Shown here piece after piece: positions 44,001 to 51,666 of a stretch of DNA of 64,000 nt; the stretch's first letter is position 1, and every line of letters begins with the position of its first letter. A program made the translations under genes and the position numbers. Location: NCBI GenBank assembly GCA_012519845.1, contig JAAYPK010000008.1, positions 1 through 64,000 on the forward strand, written 5' to 3'. Source of the DNA: Clostridiales bacterium. Lineage in GTDB: Bacteria > Bacillota > Clostridia > Clostridiales > Clostridiaceae. Under the pieces are notes generated by a model that ran no database searches, was not told where the DNA came from, and worked only from the letters and a program-made list of their open reading frames with translations.

Positions 44001-44046
44001 AAAAAAGGATGTGTAGAATGATTTTTTCATATTACCATCCTTTTTT
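44001..44046 (+). terminator. Rho-independent terminator after gpsA
   Basis: AAAAAAGGATG (44001-44011) pairs exactly with CATCCTTTTTT (44036-44046). The 24-base loop contains a small ATGA/TCAT pair. The A- and T-runs would allow termination on both strands. Confidence 0.78.
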
Positions 44047-44159
44047 ATATATAAGAAATTATTATTAAATATTTTTAACTTCCTTTTTACTTAAATAATC
44101 TATTAATAAGAAAACATAATATATAAAATAAAATTATAAAAATGTTAGGAAGTGTGTAT

Positions 44160-44948
44160 ATGCCTGCAATCTATGCTCATAAATATTTTGGCAATAAGGT
44201 AGAAGAAAAATTAAAAGAACCTATTAAAAATTTAATTGAAGAAAATATAAACTTATTCAACATAGGATTACATGGACCAGATATACTTTTTTATTATCAT
44301 CCACTAAGTAGTAATGATATAAATAAAGTAGGGTATTCGATTCATTATGAAAATGCAAATGTATTTTTTGAAAAAGCTAAAAAGACAATACTACATTCAA
44401 AAAATAAAAATGCTTCTTGTTCATATATACTTGGATATATATGTCATTTTGTACTTGACAGTCAATGCCATCCTTATGTAAATGAGTTTATAAAAAAAAC
44501 ATCTATATCCCATACAGAAATCGAAGTTGAATTTGATAGAATGCTATTATATCAAAAAGATTCTAATAGTTTTTCAAAGGATATTACAAAACACTTAATA
44601 TTTAATGAAGAGGAATTATCATATATAGCCGAACATTATAATTTTCCCAATAAAATAATTAAAAAATCTGTAAAAAGTATGGCTTTTTTTAATAATATTT
44701 TAATTAATCCAAATCCACTTATTAGAAGAAGTATTGAATTTATATTAAAAATGACAGGTAACTCTGCAGATATGAAAGGACTTATTATGAATTATGAACC
44801 TAATCCTAATTGTTATGAAAGTAATATTACTTTAAAAGAGTTACTAGATAATGGAGTTAATAAAGCAGTTTCACTAATTACTGAATATTACGAAAATTTA
44901 GATCTTGATACAAATTTAAATGAAAGATTTAATAGGAATTTTGAGTAA
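44160..44948 (+). CDS. Zinc-dependent phospholipase C-like protein
   Basis: A 262-residue protein resembling the zinc-dependent phospholipase C/nuclease fold found in many clostridia without a secretion signal. It starts MPAIYAHKYFG, and the metal-type histidines and aspartates appear in NIGLHGPDILFYYHP, YICHFVLDSQCHPYV and HTEIEVEFDRM. No signal peptide is visible, unlike the secreted alpha-toxin, and no C2 domain is present, so toxin function is not implied. ATG 44160 fits TTAGGAAGTG; ATG 44142 lies before that site. It sits between gpsA and a broken transporter gene. Confidence 0.82.
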   Translation: MPAIYAHKYFGNKVEEKLKEPIKNLIEENINLFNIGLHGPDILFYYHPLSSNDINKVGYSIHYENANVFFEKAKKTILHSKNKNASCSYILGYICHFVLDSQCHPYVNEFIKKTSISHTEIEVEFDRMLLYQKDSNSFSKDITKHLIFNEEELSYIAEHYNFPNKIIKKSVKSMAFFNNILINPNPLIRRSIEFILKMTGNSADMKGLIMNYEPNPNCYESNITLKELLDNGVNKAVSLITEYYENLDLDTNLNERFNRNFE

Positions 44949-44961
44949 AGGTGTGATAATA

Positions 44962-45615
44962 GTGGAATTAATATCATCAAAGTTTAATAAAATAGAAAAG
45001 TATAGCTGCTATTAATTATATTATTTTCTGATAAGCTTGGAATTGATGGTTTTGTTGCAGTTAGAATCGTATTAATTATAAATGGAATATGGTGGCTTAT
45101 TATGTCATTACCATTAATTAAAAATTATAAGCAAGTATACTATGTAGAAAGAGAAAACAAAACATTGAGAAATTTAGTTGAAACACTAAAGGAAATAAAA
45201 AATAACAAAAGTGTATTATATTATTTATTAGGATTTTTTCCTTTATAGATGGTTTCTATACTATTATCGATATGGCTACAGTATATGGTAAGGATGTAGG
45301 GATAAGTGATAATAATATGCAATTCAATTGGACAATGCAATAGAATTTTGGTTGTTAGCTTTTGGAGTAGGTGTATTTCAGGGAGGTATACAATTTTTAT
45401 CTAGATCATATTTTACAAAACTTATTCCAAAAGAAAAAGCAAGTGAGTATTTTGGTATATATGATATATTTGGAAAAGGTGCAGCCTTTTTGGGAACTAT
45501 GATTATGGGGGTATCTACTCAAATTTTTCAAACATTAAAAGCAGGTATCGTTGTTTTAGCTTTAATGTTTATTATAGGTTTCATGTTAATAAATAAAAAA
45601 ATAAAAAGTATATAG
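44962..45615 (+). pseudogene. Degraded MFS transporter (UMF1/Atg22-like)
   Basis: The remnants are in several frames. GTG 44962, behind AAAGGTGTGATA, begins MELISSKFNKIEKYSC and then hits TAA. A second frame gives DKLGIDGFVAVRIV and NGIWWLIMSLPLIKNY up to TAG at 45246. A frame shift leads to IDGFYTIIDMATVYGKDVGI. Last, 45328-45615 encodes GGIQFLSRSYFTKLIPKEK and EYFGIYDIFGKGAAFLGT. The order matches UMF1-type permeases, but segments including most of the first half are missing, so several deletions and frameshifts occurred. No function is expected. Normal family length is about 400-450 residues. Confidence 0.85.
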
Positions 45616-45628
45616 TAAAAAAGTGTAT

Positions 45629-45670
45629 TTATTTTTTACAACATGAATATAAATATACTGTAAAAAATAA
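45629..45670. repeat. Perfect 12-bp inverted repeat before spoIVA
   Basis: TTATTTTTTACA (45629-45640) and TGTAAAAAATAA (45659-45670) are exact complements with 18 bases between. The right arm ends 3 bases before the AGGAGGT ribosome site. Either a weak terminator of the decayed gene or a regulatory hairpin in the spoIVA leader. Confidence 0.55.
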
Positions 45671-45686
45671 TATAGGAGGTTGTGAT

Positions 45687-47165
45687 TTGGACAGCTTCAA
45701 CATATACAAGGATATAGCAGAAAGAACTCAAGGAGATATATATCTTGGGGTAGTTGGTCCTGTTAGAACAGGAAAGTCCACCTTTATAAAAAGGTTTATG
45801 GACTTAATGGTAATACCAAAGATTGATAATTCTTATAAAAAGGAAAGGGCAAAAGATGAATTACCTCAAAGTGGCTCAGGGAAAACCATTCATACAACAG
45901 AGCCCAAATTTGTACCAAACGAAGCAATTGAAATAAGTCTTGACGATGAAATTAAATTTAAAGTCAGGTTAGTAGATTGTGTAGGGTATATTGTTAAAGG
46001 GGCCCTTGGATATCAAGATGGTGAAGAAGTGAAAATGGTTCATACACCTTGGTACGATTATGAAATACCTTTTGAAGATGCAGCTGAAATAGGAACAAAA
46101 AAAGTTATAACTGATCACTCTACAATAGGACTAGTAATTACCACAGATGGCAGTATCACAGGTATAAGTAGAGAAGATTATGTAGATGCAGAAGAAAGAG
46201 TTATAGAGGAACTAAAGGAAATCAATAAACCATTTATTGTTGTACTTAATTCTTCAAAACCAAATTCACAAGAAACTAAAGCTCTTAAAAGAGAAATGGA
46301 AGAAAAATATAATGTATCTGTAAGGATACTAGATATTTTTAATATGGGAGAAGAGGATATTGAAGATATATTTAAACATGTACTTAAAGAGTTTCCAGTT
46401 AAGGAGATTAATTTAGATTTTCCAGAATGGCTTGAAAAGCTAGAGCCAAATCATTGGTTAAAAAAAGATTTTTTCAACATAGTTAAAAATATGAGTAATG
46501 ACATATCTAAGATTAAAGATGTAAAAATATCAATGGATAATATATTAAAAGAAGATTATATAGGTATTACTCAATTAGCAGAAATGGATCTTGGCATTGG
46601 TATTGGAAGAATAATTATTAAGCCTGAAGAGGGAGTCTTTTATACTGTTTTAAGTGAGATATGTAATTTAGAAGTGGAAAGTGAAAGTGATTTATTGTCA
46701 ATAATAAAGGATTTAACTTTTGCAAAAAAAGAATATGATAAGGTTAAATCTGCTTTAAATGAAGTTATGGAAACGGGATATGGGTTAGTGGCACCACAGC
46801 TTTCTGAAATGAAATTTGAAGAACCTGAAATAGTAAAACAAGGAAATAAATTTGGGGTAAAATTAAAGGCAAGTGCTCCATCTTTACATTTAATTAAAGC
46901 AGACGTAAAAACTGAAATTAGCCCAATTATGGGTTCTGAAAAAGAATCAGAGGAACTTGTAAAAGCAATATTAGAACAATTTGATAATGATCCTGCTAGC
47001 TTATGGCAAAGTAATATGTTTGGTAAATCTTTAGAAGTGTTAGTTAAAGAAGGATTGCAAAATAAGTTATATAAAATGCCTGAAGATGTTCAAGTTAAAA
47101 TCCAAAAAACCTTACAAAAAATCATTAATGAAGGTGATGGAGGATTGATTTGCATAATACTTTAA
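45687..47165 (+). CDS. spoIVA: Stage IV sporulation protein A (SpoIVA)
   Basis: A 492-residue ATPase that polymerises on the forespore surface to form the base of the spore coat. It has Walker A GPVRTGKSTF (about 24-33), a TRAFAC-like nucleotide region with VRLVDCVGYIV, a middle domain, and the conserved C-terminus (GLICIIL) that localises to the membrane. TTG 45687 follows TAGGAGGTTGTGA. SpoVM, which recruits it to the convex forespore membrane, is encoded at 63428. Made in the mother cell in known spore formers, under sigma-E. Confidence 0.96.
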   Translation: MDSFNIYKDIAERTQGDIYLGVVGPVRTGKSTFIKRFMDLMVIPKIDNSYKKERAKDELPQSGSGKTIHTTEPKFVPNEAIEISLDDEIKFKVRLVDCVGYIVKGALGYQDGEEVKMVHTPWYDYEIPFEDAAEIGTKKVITDHSTIGLVITTDGSITGISREDYVDAEERVIEELKEINKPFIVVLNSSKPNSQETKALKREMEEKYNVSVRILDIFNMGEEDIEDIFKHVLKEFPVKEINLDFPEWLEKLEPNHWLKKDFFNIVKNMSNDISKIKDVKISMDNILKEDYIGITQLAEMDLGIGIGRIIIKPEEGVFYTVLSEICNLEVESESDLLSIIKDLTFAKKEYDKVKSALNEVMETGYGLVAPQLSEMKFEEPEIVKQGNKFGVKLKASAPSLHLIKADVKTEISPIMGSEKESEELVKAILEQFDNDPASLWQSNMFGKSLEVLVKEGLQNKLYKMPEDVQVKIQKTLQKIINEGDGGLICIIL

Positions 47166-47224
47166 GGAATTAATTATACTAATTACAATAATGGCTATAA
47201 ATAAAATAGAATAATTAGGTTAGT

Positions 47225-47255
47225 AAAAGGATTAAGGTAAAACTTGATCCTTTTT
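47225..47255 (+). terminator. Rho-independent terminator after spoIVA
   Basis: AAAAGGATTAAG (47225-47236) pairs with CTTGATCCTTTT (47243-47254, one G-U) around a 6-base loop, followed by TTG. Confidence 0.8.
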
Positions 47256-47345
47256 GTATTTAATTTATATTGAAACACTACAAAGAAAAAAATATAATTA
47301 ATAAGAATTAAAAACTTAAAAAATAACTAAAGATGAGGTAAAAGG

Positions 47346-48338
47346 ATGAAAAAAATAGCAGTAATATTTAATGGTGGAACAATATCTATGAAAATAGATG
47401 AAGAAATAAATGCAGCAGTACCATCTTTAAAGGGCGAAGAAATAATGAGAATGATTAAAGGAATTGAAAATTATGCAGAAATAGAAAGTTATAATTTTTC
47501 AACTCTTCCATCTCCTCAAGTTACACCTGAAATAATGTTTAATCTTTCAAAACTTGTAGAAGAATTAGTAAATAGGCAGGATATTTATGGTGTTGTAATA
47601 ACACATGGTACAGATACTTTAGAAGAAACCGCTTATTTCTTAGATTTAGTGGTAGATACTAATAAACCTATAGTAGTTACTGGGGCTATGAGAAATAGTT
47701 CTGAATTAGGCTATGATGGTCCTTTTAATTTAGCAACTTCTATATGTGCAGCTTTAAGTGAAGAGGCTATAGGAAGAGGGGTATTAATATGCTTTAATGG
47801 GGAATTAAACTCAGCAAAGGATGTAACTAAGGTAAATTCAATGGCATTAGATGCATTCAAAACTCCATCCTTTGGACCTATTGGAATTGTAGATAATAAT
47901 GTAGTTCTATTTTATAGAAAATCAGTAAAAAGTCAAAAATTAAAAATAAATTTTTTAGAAAGTAAAGTTGCTTTAATAAAATGTGGTTGTGGCATGGATT
48001 CAGACTTTTTAAATTTTATAATAGAGAACAATTATAAGGGAGTAATTATTGAAGGTTTTGGTAGAGGAAATGTTCCAAAGGAAATGGTTCCTGGAATAAA
48101 AAAATGCATTGCTGCCCAAATTCCTGTAGTTCTTGTTTCAAGATGTTTTGAAGGAAGGGTTTATCATGCTTATGGATATGAGGGTGGAGGACTAAACCTT
48201 AGAAATATAGGAGTAATATTTGGAGATAATATGCAGGGACAAAAGGCTAGGATTAAATTAATGGTTGCAATAAGTTACAATAATAATATGGATTTTGTAA
48301 AAAGCTACATGGAAGAAGGCCTTTATGAAAATAATTAA
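47346..48338 (+). CDS. L-asparaginase
   Basis: A 330-residue cytosolic type asparaginase (no signal peptide) that hydrolyses asparagine to aspartate and ammonia. First catalytic threonine in FNGGTISM (about T12), second set in THGTDTLEETAYF (about 84-96), and TGAMRNSSELGYDGP typical of the family. The C-terminal half completes the two-domain fold. ATG 47346 follows GATGAGGTAAAAGG. It has its own terminator-bounded unit. Glutaminase side activity cannot be judged. Confidence 0.92.
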   Translation: MKKIAVIFNGGTISMKIDEEINAAVPSLKGEEIMRMIKGIENYAEIESYNFSTLPSPQVTPEIMFNLSKLVEELVNRQDIYGVVITHGTDTLEETAYFLDLVVDTNKPIVVTGAMRNSSELGYDGPFNLATSICAALSEEAIGRGVLICFNGELNSAKDVTKVNSMALDAFKTPSFGPIGIVDNNVVLFYRKSVKSQKLKINFLESKVALIKCGCGMDSDFLNFIIENNYKGVIIEGFGRGNVPKEMVPGIKKCIAAQIPVVLVSRCFEGRVYHAYGYEGGGLNLRNIGVIFGDNMQGQKARIKLMVAISYNNNMDFVKSYMEEGLYENN

Positions 48339-48369
48339 ACCTAAATGTTAACATTCTGTGAACAAACTA

Positions 48370-48398
48370 TTGACTATAGAAAGTAAGTGGAATATTAT
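48370..48398 (+). promoter_or_regulatory. Sigma-A promoter of the yicC-remA-gmk operon
   Basis: TTGACT (48370-48375) and TATTAT (48393-48398) are separated by 17 bp, about 33 bp before the yicC start. A second TATAAT word occurs at 48404. Confidence 0.7.
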
Positions 48399-48430
48399 AG
48401 GTCTATAATTTTAAATAGGGTGTGATGATT

Positions 48431-49312
48431 GTGATTAAAAGTATGACTAGCTTTGGGAGAGCACAAGGTGAAGAAGGAAGTAAATACTTATTTTCTATTG
48501 AAATGAAAAGTGTCAATAATAGATATTTAGATATTAATATTAGATTACCTAAATTCATTATTTCATTAGAAGAGGAATTTAGAAAAATAATAAGTAAAAG
48601 GTTAAACAGAGGTAAGGTAGATGTTTTTATAAACTATAAAGCTTATGAAGGTAGCAATCTTACACCAAAATTAGATTTAAATTTAGCAAAAAAATATTAT
48701 TCATGTTTATTAGATATAGAGAAAAACTTAAATGTACAAAATGATATTACAGTAAGTAAAATTGCAAAACTTCCTGAAGTAATTACATTAGAAGGTGAAG
48801 AAGAGGATTTAGATAAACTTTCAGAAGAAATTAGGCCTCTCTTAAATTCTGCTTTAGATATGATGGTGGATATGAGAGAAAAAGAAGGGGAAAAGCTTAA
48901 GGAAGATATCTTAATAAAGCTTAAGGATGTAAAGTCAGAAGTATGTAAAATAGAAGAATTATCTGTTTCTGTACCACAAAATTATAAGAAAAAATTAGAA
49001 GATAGAATTAAAGAATTAACAACAGGTATTACTATAGATGAAGAAAGAGTTGCAATGGAAGTTGCTATATTCGCAGATAAAGCTGCCGTAGATGAAGAAT
49101 TAACAAGGCTTTATAGTCATATAGATCAAATGGAAAAAAACCTTGAATTAAGTGAACCTATAGGAAGAAAACTTGATTTTATAATTCAAGAAATGAACAG
49201 AGAGACCAATACTATTGGCTCAAAATCAAATGATATGAACATGACAAATCATGTCATTAATATAAAAAATACTCTTGAAAAAATAAGAGAACAAGTACAA
49301 AACATAGAATAA
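48431..49312 (+). CDS. yicC: YicC/YloC-family endoribonuclease
   Basis: A 293-residue protein starting IKSMTSFGRA, the family's conserved N-terminus, with SVNNRYLDINIRLP and the C-terminal GRKLDFIIQEMNRETNTIGSK motif. E. coli YicC is an endoribonuclease acting on structured RNA such as RyhB. GTG 48431 is chosen: AGGGTG lies about 9 bases upstream and the protein then begins like B. subtilis YloC; GTG 48422 and ATG 48425 lie on top of the site. First gene of the ylo-type operon. Confidence 0.93.
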   Translation: MIKSMTSFGRAQGEEGSKYLFSIEMKSVNNRYLDINIRLPKFIISLEEEFRKIISKRLNRGKVDVFINYKAYEGSNLTPKLDLNLAKKYYSCLLDIEKNLNVQNDITVSKIAKLPEVITLEGEEEDLDKLSEEIRPLLNSALDMMVDMREKEGEKLKEDILIKLKDVKSEVCKIEELSVSVPQNYKKKLEDRIKELTTGITIDEERVAMEVAIFADKAAVDEELTRLYSHIDQMEKNLELSEPIGRKLDFIIQEMNRETNTIGSKSNDMNMTNHVINIKNTLEKIREQVQNIE

Positions 49313-49328
49313 ATGAGGAGGCAAAATA

Positions 49329-49598
49329 ATGGGAATTAAGTTAATTAATATTGGCTTTGGGAACATAGTTTCAGCTAACAGACTTGTGGCAATAGTAAGT
49401 CCTGAATCAGCACCAATTAAAAGAATAATACAAGAGGCTAGAGAGAGGGGAATGTTAATTGATGCAACTTATGGAAGAAGAACAAGGGCAGTAATAATTA
49501 CAGATTCTGATCATGTAATTCTATCAGCGGTTCAACCAGAAACAGTTGCTCATAGACTTACTAATAAAGAGGAAGTTGAAGATGAGGTTTTAGAATAA
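49329..49598 (+). CDS. remA: RemA-family DNA-binding protein (DUF370)
   Basis: An 89-residue basic protein matching RemA/YlzA ([20 protein letters not shown], then [20 protein letters not shown]). In B. subtilis RemA activates matrix and osmoprotection genes by binding repeated sites as an oligomer. In clostridia its targets are unknown. ATG 49329 follows GAGGAGGCAAAATA; stop overlaps gmk by one base. Confidence 0.95.
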   Translation: MGIKLINIGFGNIVSANRLVAIVSPESAPIKRIIQEARERGMLIDATYGRRTRAVIITDSDHVILSAVQPETVAHRLTNKEEVEDEVLE

Positions 49599-50200
49599 TG
49601 GAGAACAAAGGTGTACTAATAGTAATATCTGGACCATCTGGTGCAGGAAAGGGAACAATATGTAAGGCTTTATTAGAAAAGAATAAGGATTTATATCTTT
49701 CAATTTCAGCTACAACTAGAGCTCCTAGAAAAGGAGAAGAAGATGGGGTAAATTATTACTTTTTAAATAAAGAAGAGTTTAAGAAAAAAATAGCAGAAGA
49801 TGATTTTCTTGAATATGCCGAAGTTTATGGTAATTATTATGGAACACCTAAATCAAAAGTAAATGAAATGCTTAAAGAAGGTAAAAATGTAATTTTAGAA
49901 ATCGATATTCAAGGGGCGCTTAAAGTTAAAGAAAACTGTAATGATGGAATATTTATATTTATATTACCACCTTCAATGGAAGAATTAAAAAATAGAATTA
50001 TTAATAGAGGTAGTGAAACCCCTGAATCTCTTATAGAAAGATTTAATTCAGCTTATAAAGAAATCAATTATATATCAAAATATAATTATGGAGTTATTAA
50101 TGATACAGTAAAAGAAGCTGTAGAAAAAATAGAAAACATTCTTGCAGCAGAAAAATGCAGGGTAGATAGAATAGATATGTTAAAATTTAAGGAGGACTAA
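49598..50200 (+). CDS. gmk: Guanylate kinase
   Basis: A 200-residue enzyme phosphorylating GMP to GDP. P-loop SGPSGAGKGT (about 11-20), GMP-binding SATTRAPRKGE (about 38-48) and LEIDIQGA (about 101-108) are intact. It shares one base with remA and is followed 3 bases later by rpoZ, a conserved order in Firmicutes. Confidence 0.97.
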   Translation: MENKGVLIVISGPSGAGKGTICKALLEKNKDLYLSISATTRAPRKGEEDGVNYYFLNKEEFKKKIAEDDFLEYAEVYGNYYGTPKSKVNEMLKEGKNVILEIDIQGALKVKENCNDGIFIFILPPSMEELKNRIINRGSETPESLIERFNSAYKEINYISKYNYGVINDTVKEAVEKIENILAAEKCRVDRIDMLKFKED

Positions 50201-50203
50201 ATT

Positions 50204-50422
50204 ATGATAAATACAATGATAAATCCATCAGTGGTGGAATTAATTAAAAAGACTGATGATAGATATTCTTTAGTAATTGTAGCATCAAAAAGAGCAAGAG
50301 AAATTATAGATGGGTCAGAAACTTATTCTGAAATTGATTCAAAAAAACCTCTTACAACTGCAATAAATGAGGTAAATGAAGGATATATTACTTTTGAAAG
50401 ACCAGAGGGAATTAATAAGTAA
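50204..50422 (+). CDS. rpoZ: RNA polymerase omega subunit
   Basis: A 72-residue omega subunit that stabilises the beta-prime subunit of RNA polymerase. Conserved features are INPSVVELIKKTDDRYSLVI and ASKRAREI near residues 6-36. ATG 50204 is 8 bases after AAGGAGG; an internal ATG at 50216 is less well spaced. Between gmk and coaBC, as in B. subtilis yloH. Confidence 0.95.
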   Translation: MINTMINPSVVELIKKTDDRYSLVIVASKRAREIIDGSETYSEIDSKKPLTTAINEVNEGYITFERPEGINK

Positions 50423-50424
50423 TT

Positions 50425-51615
50425 ATGGAACAATCAAAATGTGTTGTAATTGGAGTTACAGGAGGAATAGCAGTATATAAAGCCCTTGATGTTATTAGTT
50501 TACTAAGGAAATCAAATGTTAATGTAAAAGTAATAATGACAAAAAGTGCTACTGAATTTGTATCACCATTAACATTTCAATCTATAAGTCAAAATATTGT
50601 TACATGTAATATGTTTGATGAACCAAAGGCATGGGAAATACAACATATTAGTTTAGCTAAAGAAGCAGATGTGTTTTTAGTTGCACCTGCTACAGCTAAT
50701 ATAATAGGCAAGGTGGCAAATGGAATTGCTGATGATATGCTTTCAACAACAATTATGGCTACAAAGGCTAAAGTAATATTTGCTCCTGCTATGAATACTA
50801 ATATGTATGAAAATCCTATTGTTAAAGAAAATATTAAAAAGTTAAAATCCTTAGGATACGATTTTGTTGAACCAGCTTCAGGTAGATTAGCTTGTGGAGA
50901 TACAGGAAAAGGAAAACTTCAAGATCCAAAAGTGATATATGAAAAAGTAATGATGGAGCTAGAAGAAAATAAAGATCTTTTAGGTAAAAAGGTAATAGTA
51001 ACTGCTGGTCCTACAAAAACCAATATAGATCCAGTAAGGTTTATTACTAACAATTCATCTGGAAAAATGGGATTTGAAATAGCAAAAGAAGCAAGAAATA
51101 GAGGCGCAGATGTTTTACTTATTTCAGGTCCTACAAATGAAGAAAAACCATATGGAATAAATGTTATTAATATAGAAACAAATGAAGAAATGTATAATGC
51201 TTTATTGGAAAATTATGAAGAAAGTAATATTGTAATTAAAGCAGCTGCTGTTGCAGATTATAAACCAAAAGAATATTCTTCACAAAAAATAAAAAAAGGT
51301 GAAGGAGATTTACAATTATCTTTAACAAGAGATAGGGATATTTTGCTTGAACTAGGGAAAAAGAAGAAAAATCAAATTTTAGTTGGGTTTGCTGCTGAAA
51401 GTGAAAATCTTTTAGAAAATGCAAAGAGAAAACTAACTAAGAAGAATTTAGACTATATTGTTGCAAATGATATATCTTCAAAAGATATTGGATTTTCATC
51501 TGACAACAATAAAGTAACTGTAATTAGTAAAGATGGTTCTATAGTTTCCTTGGAAAAAATGAGTAAGAAAGAAGTATCTAAAAAAATTTTTGACATCATT
51601 TTGGGAAAGCGCTAA
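50425..51615 (+). CDS. coaBC: Bifunctional phosphopantothenoylcysteine decarboxylase/synthetase CoaBC
   Basis: A 396-residue coenzyme A enzyme. The N-terminal CoaC flavin domain (1 to about 180) has IGVTGGIAVYKALD, catalytic His in IQHISLAKEADVF, PAMNTNMYENP and the active Cys in RLACGDTGKG. The C-terminal CoaB domain has VTAGPTKTNIDPVRFITN, SSGKMG and AAAVADYKPKE. It begins 2 bases after rpoZ. Its stop codon lies in the loop of a terminator at 51606. Confidence 0.96.
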   Translation: MEQSKCVVIGVTGGIAVYKALDVISLLRKSNVNVKVIMTKSATEFVSPLTFQSISQNIVTCNMFDEPKAWEIQHISLAKEADVFLVAPATANIIGKVANGIADDMLSTTIMATKAKVIFAPAMNTNMYENPIVKENIKKLKSLGYDFVEPASGRLACGDTGKGKLQDPKVIYEKVMMELEENKDLLGKKVIVTAGPTKTNIDPVRFITNNSSGKMGFEIAKEARNRGADVLLISGPTNEEKPYGINVINIETNEEMYNALLENYEESNIVIKAAAVADYKPKEYSSQKIKKGEGDLQLSLTRDRDILLELGKKKKNQILVGFAAESENLLENAKRKLTKKNLDYIVANDISSKDIGFSSDNNKVTVISKDGSIVSLEKMSKKEVSKKIFDIILGKR

Positions 51616-51626
51616 TTGCGCTTTTT
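51606..51626 (+). terminator. Terminator overlapping the coaBC stop codon
   Basis: AAAGCGC (51606-51612) pairs with GCGCTTT (51618-51624) around TAATT, whose TAA is the coaBC stop, and TT follows. A ribosome at the stop codon would unfold the stem, so termination may depend on translation. Confidence 0.72.
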
Positions 51627-51666
51627 CTTATTCTTTTTGAGAATTTATAAAAGGAGTGAAGGTTCT

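Noticed and set aside
45328-45615. Possible separate 95-residue membrane protein
   Set aside because: Its sequence is the C-terminal part of an MFS transporter whose earlier parts are recognisable upstream in other frames; it has no ribosome site of its own.
51616-51666. N-terminal 17-codon extension of priA
   Set aside because: The extension includes the 3' arm of the terminator and a T-run, and lacks a ribosome site; TTG 51667 has one.
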